Positions 42,898 to 51,725 are shown, numbered from the stretch's first letter. The stretch: 64,000 nt of DNA from Neobacillus drentensis (GCF_021560175.1 NZ_CP091110.1:3412501-3476500), one strand, 5' to 3'. Notes: generated by a model from the sequence alone, not told the origin. Made by a program: numbers and translations.

Positions 42898-43535
42898 TGA
42901 ATTCTTTCCACCCCCCTTTCTCCTACTATTTCGTTAATCTTGGTTCGGAATGGCTGATACTCTTCAAGGCTTACCTTACGTTCTCCATAGGCGACATCCT
43001 CAAAAAAGTGAGCAAGATCATTAAATTGGTCAGCATTTTGCTGATTTACTGTTCTTAGTTCCTCGTAGTAATCCCAATTCGTTTTCCATATCCTAGCTTC
43101 AAGCCATGACTTTTCATGATAGTAAAGAAGCATGGCTAAGAAAAGGTGTCTGATTGATTCTGTATATTCACTGAGGGATTCGAGCTTCTCCGCTTCTTCC
43201 AAATGCTGCACGTATGTCCACTTCCAATTCTTTAATGATTGAAGTGGCTTCTGTTTCCGCAGTAATCGATTTCTGCGCGTATGACGGATGAGAATAAATA
43301 CTGCCCAAGCTAACAATAAAATCACAACGGCAATAATAGCGATTAAAATAACGCTTGAGGCATTGCTGGCTGTTTTAATAGAAGGGAACAATTTATCCAG
43401 CTGTGCGGCAATCCATTCCTTTGCCTTTTCCCACCAGGTTTCGATTAACCCTTTAGACTGAGCGTAATAAACTTGATACTCCTGTTTTTTAAGAATTTCT
43501 TCAATATTGTCTCGTGCTTTGTTTGCATTTAACAT
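42894..43535 (-). CDS. DUF4129 protein
   Basis: A 213-residue protein with one membrane helix (ASSVILIAIIAVVILLLAWAVFIL) between an N-terminal helical segment and a C-terminal DUF4129 domain (EKLESLSEYTESIRHLFLAMLLYYHEKSWLEARIWKTNWDYYEEL). The ATG at 43535 (MLNANKARDN) fits AGGTGAT spacing best; in-frame GTG/ATG codons start two or three residues earlier. DUF4129 is often fused to transglutaminase-like proteins in this module. Overlaps the DUF4350 gene by four bases. Confidence 0.83.
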   Translation of the reverse strand: MLNANKARDNIEEILKKQEYQVYYAQSKGLIETWWEKAKEWIAAQLDKLFPSIKTASNASSVILIAIIAVVILLLAWAVFILIRHTRRNRLLRKQKPLQSLKNWKWTYVQHLEEAEKLESLSEYTESIRHLFLAMLLYYHEKSWLEARIWKTNWDYYEELRTVNQQNADQFNDLAHFFEDVAYGERKVSLEEYQPFRTKINEIVGERGVERIQ

Positions 43536-43555
43536 AGCCATCACCTTTTAGGTAG

Positions 43556-44470
43556 TTAGATCGACTGATAATCATCGATCATTTCCTTTAAATCCTCAGC
43601 ACCATTTCTTGTTTTTAAATCAAAATACATAATCCCATAGCCAACTGAGAAAATCATCGTTGTAAATAATGATACCAAATTTGTAATCAATCCCAATAAT
43701 ACACTGTCCCCTAAAAGTGCGCCAAACGTCAATTGAACAGCAAAGCTTATAATGGAAACAATTAAGTAAGTAACAATATAGAGGCCAAACAAGACCCATG
43801 TTCTTTTCCGTGACAACCTCCAGCTCCTGCCAAAACCTGGTGAAACCTTATCAAGGACCACTGAGCCAAAATAAAAGCTCCAGCGCGTAATCAGCAGTCC
43901 CACACCGATCGCAAACCCTATAAACAATAGAAGTCCGACCAGAATCCCTACAGCTGGATGAATAGCCGTTGCTAATGCAACGCCTGTAAACGCAACAATC
44001 AAGATGGGAATCACGAGAATTCCTATTACAATCAGTCCAAATAAAATAGAACTGCCAAGGATAGGCCAGAATCGGCGGAATGCTTCCCTAATGACAGAAC
44101 TCACCGTGTATTCTTCCTTTTTCTGAATATGCTGGATCGCAAATAAAATGGCCGCCTCGGCAACTGGAAAAAGCAGAAAACTTACTAGCCCAACGATGAT
44201 TAAGCCAATATCAGACCCCAAACTGCTAGAATCGAACGAGCCGGAATTGTCCAAATTTGAGAGGATTTGCTCATACCATTGCCCGCCTTTTCCAATCTCC
44301 CGAAAAAAACTGGTCCCAGTGGCCATTTGGATAATGGCTTGAAGTAAATAAACAGGTCCCATAAATACAATTAAAATCATAAAAAATTCCTTAAAACGAT
44401 TCTTACTCAAACTAAAGGTATGATCTAATATTTCTCCGAACCCTTTTGGTTTTTTAAATTTAGAATCCAA
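43556..44470 (-). CDS. Multi-pass membrane protein at the head of the MoxR operon
   Basis: A 304-residue protein with about six helices in three pairs. It resembles proteins annotated as glycerophosphoryl diester phosphodiesterase membrane-domain, but I see no phosphodiesterase catalytic domain. Features: FGEILDHTFSLSKNRFKEFF amphipathic start, GLIVIGILVIPILIVAFTG, GLLLFIGFAIGVGLLITRWSFYFGSVVLDK and the Arg/Ser-rich loop SRKRTWVLFGLYIVTYLI. First gene of the five-gene MoxR/DUF58 operon, 20 bases before the DUF4129 gene. Function unknown, probably a membrane partner of the module. Confidence 0.75.
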   Translation of the reverse strand: MDSKFKKPKGFGEILDHTFSLSKNRFKEFFMILIVFMGPVYLLQAIIQMATGTSFFREIGKGGQWYEQILSNLDNSGSFDSSSLGSDIGLIIVGLVSFLLFPVAEAAILFAIQHIQKKEEYTVSSVIREAFRRFWPILGSSILFGLIVIGILVIPILIVAFTGVALATAIHPAVGILVGLLLFIGFAIGVGLLITRWSFYFGSVVLDKVSPGFGRSWRLSRKRTWVLFGLYIVTYLIVSIISFAVQLTFGALLGDSVLLGLITNLVSLFTTMIFSVGYGIMYFDLKTRNGAEDLKEMIDDYQSI

Positions 44471-44592
44471 TTAATTATCCTCCTAAAATTGTTTATACCA
44501 TCTATTCTAACAAATCTTCAGAGTAAAAAGTTGTAAAAAAAAACAAAAAATGGCCGAACCTATAAATTGGGAATACAGTACCTAGAATCAGG

Positions 44593-44622
44593 AAAAACCC
44601 GAGGTGTTTGATTTCCTCGGGT
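44593..44622 (-). terminator. Terminator of pepF
   Basis: ACCCGAGG (44597-44604) with CCTCGGGT (44615-44622); the minus-strand tail is GTTTTTCC. Confidence 0.88.
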
Positions 44623-44684
44623 CCTTTTTAAAATAAGTATTAACCCTAAAAATTGTCCACATTCAGGGAGATTGCACTTTTTTA

Positions 44685-46472
44685 TTAGATTTGCGCAAAT
44701 TCTTCGACAAGCTCTCCAAATCGTTTAAGGGCATTTTCAATAGGAGCTGGAGTCGTTAAATCCACCCCAGTCTTTTTTAACAGTTCAAGCGGGTAATCGG
44801 AGCTGCCGCTTTTTAGAAATTCTAAATAAGAGTAAATGGTGTCTTGATCTCCTTCTAAAATCTTTGTCGCCAAATGGATCGCAGAGGCAAAGCCTGTCGC
44901 GTACTTATACACATAAAAAGGACGGTAAAAGTGCGGAATTCTTGACCAGCCATATTTGACTTCCTCATCAAAGACAATTTCTTCTCCATTGTATTCCCTA
45001 AATAACGTTTCATACGTTTGGTTAAATACTTCTACATTCAGAGGGACCCCATTTTCGGCCATATCATGTGTTTTCATCTCGAACTCAGCAAACATGACTT
45101 GTGTAAAAAAGGTTCCTTTGAATTGGTCAATGAAATGATTGAGCAAATGATGGCGAACCTTTGGATCTTTTTCATTTTTTAATAAGTAGTTAATTAAGAG
45201 GACCTCGTTCACAGTCGAGGCTACTTCTGCAACAAAAATACTGTAACCGGCCGTAATTTGCGGCTGATACTGAGAGCTTAGCTTGCTGTGAACACCGTGG
45301 CCGCATTCATGGACAAGGGTAAATAAACTATCTAAATCATCCTGGTGGTTGAGAAGAATAAACGGATGGACACCGTACACACCTAAATTATAGGCGCCGG
45401 ACCGTTTTCCTGGTGTTTCACGGACATCAATATAACGGCCGTCTTTAAACTCCTTCAATATCGTTAAATAATCATCACCTAACGGAGCAAGAGCCTTCAG
45501 CATGGTCTCAAATGCCTCTTCATAGGAAATCACTTGTTTTACCCCGCTGACCAGTGGAACGCTCATGTCGTACTGGCGGATTTCATCAATGTTTAATTTC
45601 TCCTTGCGAATCCTAGTATACTTGTGCATGGGAGCGATATTGTCTTTTGTTGCTTGAATCAGATTCTCATAAACCTCTCGCGGTACTTTATCACCAAACA
45701 GTGCTTTTTCAAGCGCGGATGGATATTGACGAATTTTCGCTAAAGTGACGTTATTTTTAATGGCAGCAGAAAGGGTAGCAGCAATCGAATTCTTTAATTG
45801 AACATATGGTTGATAATATGCCTTATACGCCTCTCTTCGCCTATCACGGTCTTCATCTTCAATTAATTTAGAATACATCCCACGTGTTAATTCAACCCGG
45901 TCACCATTTTCGGCCGTTATTTCTCCAAATTTAATATCGGCGTTATTGATCATTCCAAAGGTGTGACCTGGGACCGACAAGGCTTCCCCTAATTGGGACA
46001 GAATTTCTTCTTGTTCCTTACTTAAGACATGCTTTTTGTAACGAAACGAGTCAAGCAAGTCTTCTTCAAAGTATTTTAATTTTTCCTCTTCTTTGATATA
46101 ACCCTTTAATGTTTCTTCGTCTAAGCTCAGTAAAAAAGGCATAAAAAAGGAAGTGGCCGCACTGACTTTGACGCTTAGCTGCTTTGCCTTGTCTAAGTGA
46201 GACTGCGGGAGTGTCTCCCGGGTATTTTCGTCGACCATTAACATCGCATAGGCATAGACTTTATTGAAATGGAAGGAAAGCTCCTCTCTTTGATTAAGGT
46301 ATTCATATAAAGAGTGGCCGTCGGTAATTTTTCCATCGAATTGCTTAAGGTTTGCACCGATGTTCTCAATTAATTGGTAATCTTGTTCCCATTTACTGAT
46401 TGTTGGATAGATATCGGCTAAATTCCATGTTTCTTGGATGGGGACTTCATTTCTATTTTTATATGTCGTCAT
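44685..46472 (-). CDS. pepF: Oligoendopeptidase F
   Basis: A 595-residue cytosolic zinc metallopeptidase of family M3 that cleaves short peptides. The zinc motif HECGH is near residues 388-392, with the downstream Glu in EVASTVNEVLLI. Other M3 landmarks are present (GYSIFVAE, FRYKKHVLSKEQEEILSQ). The start MTTYKNRNEVPI has AAGGGAG eight bases upstream; a 20-residue longer frame lacks a signal. Monocistronic with its own terminator. Confidence 0.95.
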   Translation of the reverse strand: MTTYKNRNEVPIQETWNLADIYPTISKWEQDYQLIENIGANLKQFDGKITDGHSLYEYLNQREELSFHFNKVYAYAMLMVDENTRETLPQSHLDKAKQLSVKVSAATSFFMPFLLSLDEETLKGYIKEEEKLKYFEEDLLDSFRYKKHVLSKEQEEILSQLGEALSVPGHTFGMINNADIKFGEITAENGDRVELTRGMYSKLIEDEDRDRRREAYKAYYQPYVQLKNSIAATLSAAIKNNVTLAKIRQYPSALEKALFGDKVPREVYENLIQATKDNIAPMHKYTRIRKEKLNIDEIRQYDMSVPLVSGVKQVISYEEAFETMLKALAPLGDDYLTILKEFKDGRYIDVRETPGKRSGAYNLGVYGVHPFILLNHQDDLDSLFTLVHECGHGVHSKLSSQYQPQITAGYSIFVAEVASTVNEVLLINYLLKNEKDPKVRHHLLNHFIDQFKGTFFTQVMFAEFEMKTHDMAENGVPLNVEVFNQTYETLFREYNGEEIVFDEEVKYGWSRIPHFYRPFYVYKYATGFASAIHLATKILEGDQDTIYSYLEFLKSGSSDYPLELLKKTGVDLTTPAPIENALKRFGELVEEFAQI

Positions 46473-46599
46473 TGGTAAACTCCCTTCAAGATATTCAGTT
46501 ATATTTTGTCCTTTAACTACAAAAGACTTCACAAGTATATTCCATATGTATCAACGATTATCCTTTTTTATGTTTAATTCGGTTCAGTTCCATATAGCA

Positions 46600-46626
46600 A
46601 AAGCAGGCCATGACAATGACCTGCTT
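46600..46626 (-). terminator. Terminator of trhO
   Basis: AAGCAGG (46600-46606) with CCTGCTT (46620-46626) plus an inner CAT/ATG pairing, just past the stop. Confidence 0.75.
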
Positions 46627-46635
46627 CCCTTGTTA

Positions 46636-47586
46636 TTAGTTATGACTTAACAGCATAAGTCGTTCATTTACTTCTTCTTCACTTAATCCATGTTCAGCAA
46701 CATAGCGGTTTCTTGGGTGAACACGGCATTCATGTGAGCAGCTTCGTAAGTGCTTGTGTTCGTTTGCTTCTGAGCAAAGAATTTTTTTATTACATTCAGG
46801 GTTTGCGCAGTTTACGTAACGTTCGCATGGTTCGCCAGTAAAGTAATCTTTGCCGACAACAACATGCTCTTTGTGGTTAACTGGAACGCTAATCCGCTCA
46901 TCAAACACGTAAAGCTGTCCATCCCATAGGTCCCCTTGAACTTCCGGGTCTTTTCCGTAAGTGACAATTCCGCCTTCAAGCTGTGATACATCTTCAAATC
47001 CTTCTTTAAGAAGCCAGCCAGAGAATTTTTCACAGCGAATCCCGCCTGTACAATACGTGAGAATTTTTTTGCCTTCAAATTCTTGTTTATTCTCTCTAAT
47101 CCACTCTGGGAGATCGCGGAAGTTTAGAATATCCGGACGAACTGCTCCTCTGAAATGGCCAAGATCATACTCGTAATCATTACGGGCATCGATCACAACT
47201 GTATCTTCTCTTTGCATGGCCTTGAAGAATTCTACTGGTTTCAAATGCTTACCAGTTACTCTATTCGGGTCAATATCATCTTCCAAACGCAAGGTAACAA
47301 GCTCTGTACGGTAACGAACCTTCATTTTTTTGAAAGCATGTTCTGATGCTTCATCCACTTTAAACCAAGTTCCGTTAAACAACGGATGCTCGTCCATGTA
47401 TTTCATATAGGCATTTGTTTGTTCAATGGTGCCTGACACCGTACCATTGATTCCTTCAGCGGCAATAATAATCCGGCCTTTCAAGCCTAAGTCGTTACAA
47501 AATTGACGGTGCTCATTTGCGCATTCCTCAGGATTCTCAATCGGTACATATTTATAATAAAGTAGTACTCTATATTCTTGATTCAT
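46636..47586 (-). CDS. trhO: tRNA uridine(34) hydroxylase TrhO (rhodanese type)
   Basis: A 316-residue YceA/YbfQ family protein catalysing oxygen-dependent 5-hydroxylation of U34 in some tRNAs. N-terminal acylphosphatase-like domain ([47 protein letters not shown]), then a rhodanese domain ([19 protein letters not shown]) with the active-site loop [20 protein letters not shown], and a C-terminal cysteine-rich segment ([35 protein letters not shown]) that likely binds metal. Divergent from the GH18 gene; a perfect palindrome TTACCTAGGTAA sits between them. Confidence 0.94.
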   Translation of the reverse strand: MNQEYRVLLYYKYVPIENPEECANEHRQFCNDLGLKGRIIIAAEGINGTVSGTIEQTNAYMKYMDEHPLFNGTWFKVDEASEHAFKKMKVRYRTELVTLRLEDDIDPNRVTGKHLKPVEFFKAMQREDTVVIDARNDYEYDLGHFRGAVRPDILNFRDLPEWIRENKQEFEGKKILTYCTGGIRCEKFSGWLLKEGFEDVSQLEGGIVTYGKDPEVQGDLWDGQLYVFDERISVPVNHKEHVVVGKDYFTGEPCERYVNCANPECNKKILCSEANEHKHLRSCSHECRVHPRNRYVAEHGLSEEEVNERLMLLSHN

Positions 47587-47675
47587 GATTAACCACCTTA
47601 AACCTTTAAAAATAATTATATTTACAACATTAACCTTATGATTATATCAGAAATAAAATAAACTTTCAAATCTAT

Positions 47676-47687
47676 TTACCTAGGTAA
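47676..47687. promoter_or_regulatory. Perfect 12-bp palindrome between trhO and the GH18 gene
   Basis: TTACCTAGGTAA, 90 bases from the trhO start and 93 from the GH18 start. It could be a shared operator; regulator unknown. Confidence 0.35.
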
Positions 47688-47779
47688 GTAATGACGGTGG
47701 GAACGGTGGATATTACCAACCATTCTTGCCCCTATATTCTGTTACAATTTTATAGTAAAACGAAGGAGGAAGAATTCTA

Positions 47780-48946
47780 ATGAGAAAAGGTAAACTCCTC
47801 CTAGCATTGGTAATTGTCCTTACCTTCCTTGGAGGAATCTATACAGGAATACAATTCTCTTCGAACGAGCCACAGAAAATAACGATTAAAAATGGCAAAG
47901 CACCACAGTCGGTAATTAAGCCGCAGACCAAGGAATTACCTATAGTTGAAAAAGTACATTCAAAAGTAGTAATCGGTTATATACAGGATTATCGTGATCC
48001 AAACCAAGTGGACTACAGTCAATTAACACATGTCATTTTCTCTTTTGCTCATCCGACCAAAGATGGTGGAATATTACTAAACGGCGATTCTGCTTTAAAA
48101 AACCTGCGTACTACTGTTGAAAAAGCCAAAAAATCACATACGAAAGTGATCTTAGCTGTTGGCGGCTGGTTTCATATAAACGGCGGGGAATCTTATCCAT
48201 ACTTTAAAGCGGCTATTTCGAATCCCGCATCCCGGACAAAGCTAGTAAACGAACTTACTAGTTTAGCAGACCGAGAGAATCTCGATGGGATTGATATTGA
48301 CTTTGAACATCCCCATTCAAAAGAGGATGCCGTAAATCTTGCCGCTTTTGCGAAGCAATTAAGCGTACAACTTCACTCCAAAAAGAAAGAGCTGTCTGTT
48401 GCTGTAAATGCAAAAATAAATGCCGCTACCTTAACTGAAAGCGGATATGTTCAATATGAACCGTCCATGTTTAAGGATGTTGACCATGTGAATATCATGG
48501 CCTATGACGGACAATGGGACGACGGTTATCATGCCGCTAATTTGTCACCCTATCCATTTACAGAGAAAATCGTCAACTATTGGAGCCAATTGTTTGAAGG
48601 TCAAAATATTTCAAAAGAAAAATTAGTGCTTGGCGTTCCCTTTTATGCTCAGCCTAAGGACCCTAAAATCAAACAGGTTTCCTATGGAGCCATCATTAAT
48701 CAAAACCCTGCTAATGCCAATAGTGACACCGTTAATATGAATGGTACTACTTACTATTATAATGGTGCTTCAACCATGAAAAAGAAAACCAAACTAGCAC
48801 TAGATCATGGGTTCGGTGGAATGATGATTTGGGAGCTTGGTCTTGATGCAAAGGGCTCTAATAGTTTAACTAGCTCGATTTCTGACACGATCGACAAATC
48901 GAGCAATTCTCCGGTTAAATACTATACAGTTGTTAATGCTCAATAA
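47780..48946 (+). CDS. Secreted or anchored GH18 glycosidase
   Basis: A 388-residue family 18 glycoside hydrolase (chitinase/cortical-lytic or N-acetylglucosaminidase type). Signal anchor helix residues 4-23. The barrel starts at VVIGYIQDYRDPNQVDYSQLTHVIFSFAHP. The catalytic motif DGIDIDFE occupies residues 169-176, with E176 the acid. Further GH18 marks are VNIMAYDGQWDD and FGGMMIWELGLD. No LysM or chitin-binding domain. Acts outside the membrane, on chitin or peptidoglycan; not decided by sequence. ATG after AAGGAGGAAG; terminator at 48951-48987. Confidence 0.92.
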   Translation: MRKGKLLLALVIVLTFLGGIYTGIQFSSNEPQKITIKNGKAPQSVIKPQTKELPIVEKVHSKVVIGYIQDYRDPNQVDYSQLTHVIFSFAHPTKDGGILLNGDSALKNLRTTVEKAKKSHTKVILAVGGWFHINGGESYPYFKAAISNPASRTKLVNELTSLADRENLDGIDIDFEHPHSKEDAVNLAAFAKQLSVQLHSKKKELSVAVNAKINAATLTESGYVQYEPSMFKDVDHVNIMAYDGQWDDGYHAANLSPYPFTEKIVNYWSQLFEGQNISKEKLVLGVPFYAQPKDPKIKQVSYGAIINQNPANANSDTVNMNGTTYYYNGASTMKKKTKLALDHGFGGMMIWELGLDAKGSNSLTSSISDTIDKSSNSPVKYYTVVNAQ

Positions 48947-48950
48947 AATG

Positions 48951-48987
48951 AAGGCTGTACACTCGATATGAGGGTACAGCCTTTTTT
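48951..48987 (+). terminator. Terminator of the GH18 gene
   Basis: AAGGCTGTAC (48951-48960) with GTACAGCC (48974-48981), then T residues; it touches the convergent gene's stop. Confidence 0.9.
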
Positions 48988-49984
48988 AGTCTTGAAAAAC
49001 TTCTTCGGCAATTAATTGATAAGACTTCACTCGATCTTCTGGTGAATGGGTAATCGTTACCAGCATGATTTCATCTGCATGAAATAATGCGGCTTTCTCA
49101 TTAAGCTTTTTTATTACCTTTTTGGGGTTGCCGATAATTAGATTTTGCTTGATTTTTTCTATAGTTTGTTTGTCTTTTTCATCTAAAGGATATTGCTTTG
49201 CTTTTGCTATTGAAGGAACCTCATTCCCCTTTCCGCTGCCTTTTTGTAAGGACCATACTATAGCACTTAGGGCAATTTCTTCTGCCTTTTCATCTGTTTC
49301 CGCACATACCGCATTCACGGTTACAATCACTTTAGGCCTCTGGCCCTGTTTCCTTGGTTGAAAAGTATCGATATATTGTCGAACAATCTCTGGTCCATTA
49401 TTCTCACTCATAAACTGTCCAAAGGCATAGTTCATGCCATTTTCAGCTGCAAGTAAGGCGCTTTTCTTACTTGTGCCAAGCAGCCATGGTACAGGCCGAA
49501 CTGACGGTACAGGGGATGCCGACAGATTTTTAAATTCATGATCGGAAGGAAAGTCATTTTCTAAAAAGTGGAGCAGCTCCTCGACTGACTTCGGCATGTT
49601 CCAAATCTGTTGTAAAAAGTTATCGGATAAAGCATTAGAAGCCTCCGCAGACCCGCCAGGCGCCCGGCCAATCCCGATATCAACCCGGCCAGGAAATAAG
49701 GTAGCGAGCATGTTGTATACCTCAGCAACTTTGTATGGCTTATAATGCGGCAGTAAAACCGCACCTGAACCAATCCGAATCGTAGAGGTGTTGGCGCCAA
49801 TAAAACTTAACATTACTTCAGGTGCAGAACACGCAAGCCCTGGCAAATCATGATGTTCCGCAATCCAATAGCGGCTGTACCCAAATTTCTCACCCATTTG
49901 GGCTAATTTCATCGATTCGTTTAGTGCGTCATGAGCTGTTTGATTATCTGAAATTGGAGCTTGGTCTAAAATGCTAAGTCTCAC
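48986..49984 (-). CDS. LLM class flavin-dependent oxidoreductase
   Basis: A 332-residue luciferase-like monooxygenase of the MsnO8/YwcH subgroup: SILDQAPISDNQTAHDALNESMKLAQMGEKFGYSRYWIAEHHDLPGLACSAPEVMLSFIGANTSTIRIGSGAVLLPHY and VDIGIGRAPGGSAEASNAL. Uses FMNH2 from a partner reductase; substrate unknown. GTG start after GAGAGGAG. Followed upstream (16 bases) by the DUF3219 gene, with which it may form an operon. Confidence 0.92.
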   Translation of the reverse strand: MRLSILDQAPISDNQTAHDALNESMKLAQMGEKFGYSRYWIAEHHDLPGLACSAPEVMLSFIGANTSTIRIGSGAVLLPHYKPYKVAEVYNMLATLFPGRVDIGIGRAPGGSAEASNALSDNFLQQIWNMPKSVEELLHFLENDFPSDHEFKNLSASPVPSVRPVPWLLGTSKKSALLAAENGMNYAFGQFMSENNGPEIVRQYIDTFQPRKQGQRPKVIVTVNAVCAETDEKAEEIALSAIVWSLQKGSGKGNEVPSIAKAKQYPLDEKDKQTIEKIKQNLIIGNPKKVIKKLNEKAALFHADEIMLVTITHSPEDRVKSYQLIAEEVFQD

Positions 49985-50000
49985 AACAACTGCTCCTCTC

Positions 50001-50285
50001 TTAATCGCTTGTTTCCATTAAACTAAGCTTAAATTCCCCAACTTGGTCTTTTTCATATAGATTTGTCACTGATGTGGAATATTGTTGAATGGCTCCCCTA
50101 AACGATAACTGCCTCTCCGGTATTTTCACATCAAATATCCCTTTATAAAGCAAGGTAGTGATATCATGATAATCCGCACTGGTTACTTTAAAGGTAATTG
50201 TTACTCTATATAAATGGTTGATCTGCTCTTCTTGGTAGTGGTCAAGTTTAATAACTGTGTCATTTAGAATTAGTTCATTTACCAA
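50001..50285 (-). CDS. DUF3219 protein
   Basis: A 94-residue small protein, DUF3219/YkvR type: LNDTVIKLDHYQEEQINHLYRVTITFKVTSADYHDITTLLYKGIFDVKIPERQLSFRGAIQQYSTSVTNLYEKDQVGEFKLSLME. The beta-rich pattern is unmistakable. Function unknown. An ATG start without an obvious full SD. Lies 16 bases above the monooxygenase gene on the same strand. Confidence 0.85.
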   Translation of the reverse strand: MVNELILNDTVIKLDHYQEEQINHLYRVTITFKVTSADYHDITTLLYKGIFDVKIPERQLSFRGAIQQYSTSVTNLYEKDQVGEFKLSLMETSD

Positions 50286-50429
50286 AAATTATCGTCCCCT
50301 CATCTCATTGTTACTAAAAGCATAGCACTCGTAAAAATTCCAATCAAATATAGTACCTCATTCTTCGGGTAAAAAGAAATATGTCAACTACTATTAGTAA
50401 TGACATGTTTTTGTCACAAAATCTGCCAT

Positions 50430-50492
50430 TTGTCGAATAATTTTCCAAGAATTTTGAAGGAGATTGTCGAAAGAGAGCGAAAGAATTATAAG
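50430..50492 (+). promoter_or_regulatory. Spo0A-box promoter of the small secreted protein gene
   Basis: Two exact Spo0A boxes (TTGTCGAA) at 50430-50437 and 50464-50471, 34 bases apart. The second overlaps a sigma-A -35 (TTGTCG, 50464-50469), and a -10 TATAAG follows at 50487-50492 after 17 bases. Transcription would begin near 50498, giving a leader of about 18 bases. This is the layout of Spo0A-activated early stationary-phase promoters. Confidence 0.78.
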
Positions 50493-50515
50493 ACATTAAA
50501 TAAAGGAGGAAGAAT

Positions 50516-50878
50516 ATGAAAAAGTTACTAACTGTAATTGGTGGATTGGTAGTAGCAGTATCATTGTTTGCGGGATTTGGGCATACGGCTAAAGCCGCAA
50601 CAGACTGTGGATGTGATACTTCACCAGTATTAGGAGCAGAGAAGAATAAAATTATAGCTAATTTAATTAGCAGCCAAGAATTCAAAGTTGCCAAACTCTC
50701 AATTCAAAATGAAGGATTCAGCTGGAAAGGTGTTAATAACATCGAAGTAATTGTTAATCATACATACAATGATGCGATTATGGTTGGTGTACCTTTTTAT
50801 AATCAAGATGGAACCATCGAAATGGCCGTTTTTATTAATGGACATTTTATGGGACATAACCCAATGGAAGAGGAGTAA
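50516..50878 (+). CDS. Small secreted protein, candidate bacteriocin-like precursor
   Basis: A 120-residue exported protein. Signal peptide KKLLTVIGGLVVAVSLFAGFGHTAKA, cut probably after A27, gives a 93-residue mature chain beginning ATDCGCDT (C31 and C33). The rest reads EKNKIIANLISSQEFKVAKLSIQNEGF, then VGVPFYNQDGTIEMAVFINGHFMGH. The pattern (E.NK.I..L..S.EFK..K....G..W, then VGVPF.N.DGT.E.AVFING) resembles the propeptide region of halocin-C8-like bacteriocins from memory, but the Cys-rich toxin half is absent and a terminator follows the stop. It may be a truncated precursor, an immunity or inhibitor factor, or unrelated. AAAGGAGG lies before the ATG. Confidence 0.72.
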   Translation: MKKLLTVIGGLVVAVSLFAGFGHTAKAATDCGCDTSPVLGAEKNKIIANLISSQEFKVAKLSIQNEGFSWKGVNNIEVIVNHTYNDAIMVGVPFYNQDGTIEMAVFINGHFMGHNPMEEE

Positions 50879-50881
50879 ATT

Positions 50882-50914
50882 AAAGATCCCCAACAAAGGA
50901 AGTTGGGGATCTTT
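50882..50914. terminator. Bidirectional terminator after the secreted protein gene
   Basis: AAAGATCCCCAAC (50882-50894) and GTTGGGGATCTTT (50902-50914), perfect 13-bp stem between convergent genes. Confidence 0.92.
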
Positions 50915-50919
50915 ATTCA

Positions 50920-51696
50920 TTATCCAAACTGCCAAACACTATGACTTAAATTACCATATCGATAACTCCGATGCAGCAAGCTTGCCTTTTTCGCATTATC
51001 TGCCGCACCCATCGCATAGAAAAGCGGGATAAAGTGTTCCTTTCCATAAGGAGGAACCGCATATTGTGCATTTGGAGCCGCTGACTCATACTTAAACAAT
51101 GACTCTAAATCCCAATTGGCTAAATGAACAGCCAGCCAATCATCAAATTCCTGTGCCCACTGATCAATTTCATTATCGGCCCATTTTACCGCTCTCAAGT
51201 TATGAACCGTTCCCCCGCTTCCAATCACTAACACATCTTTTTCCCTTAAAGCAGCTAAAGACTTGCCAATCTTATATTGCTCTTCAGGTGAAAGGTTAGG
51301 ATTTACTGACATCGCAATCACAGGAATATCGGCATTCGGATAAAGTAAACGAAGCACCACCCATGCCCCATGGTCCAACCCGCGTTCAGTTTCAACCTCA
51401 AATGATATCCCATTTTCCTTAAACAAATTTTGAATCTCATTCGAAATCTGTTGATCCCCTTGAGCAGGATACTTAATCTGATAAAGTTCAGGAGAAAATC
51501 CGCCAAAATCATAGATTGTATCATACGTTTCAACCTTGCTTACTTTTTGGGTCCGTGACTCCCAATGAGCAGAAAATAACACAATTGCCTTTGGACGCGG
51601 CATATTTTTACCTAACTCATTTAAAAATTGTGTGTACTCATTATTTTCAATCGCTAACAATGGTGCACCGTGCGCAATAAATAAAGTTGGCATCAT
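50920..51696 (-). CDS. DODA-type extradiol dioxygenase-like protein
   Basis: A 258-residue class III ring-cleaving dioxygenase family protein (LigB/YgiD/4,5-DOPA dioxygenase). Metal-binding and catalytic His candidates: FIAHGAP (H9), FSAHWES (H44), DHGAWVVL and VGNSGGTVHNLR-like GSGGTVHN near residue 165, then NAQYAVPPYGKEHFIPLF. Lies in a minus-strand cluster with a DoxX protein and an esterase, a set resembling the mhq genes that detoxify quinones in B. subtilis. Substrate probably a catechol or quinone, by context. Confidence 0.87.
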   Translation of the reverse strand: MMPTLFIAHGAPLLAIENNEYTQFLNELGKNMPRPKAIVLFSAHWESRTQKVSKVETYDTIYDFGGFSPELYQIKYPAQGDQQISNEIQNLFKENGISFEVETERGLDHGAWVVLRLLYPNADIPVIAMSVNPNLSPEEQYKIGKSLAALREKDVLVIGSGGTVHNLRAVKWADNEIDQWAQEFDDWLAVHLANWDLESLFKYESAAPNAQYAVPPYGKEHFIPLFYAMGAADNAKKASLLHRSYRYGNLSHSVWQFG

Positions 51697-51725
51697 TTTT
51701 ATAGACCCCCTATTTCTATTGTAGT

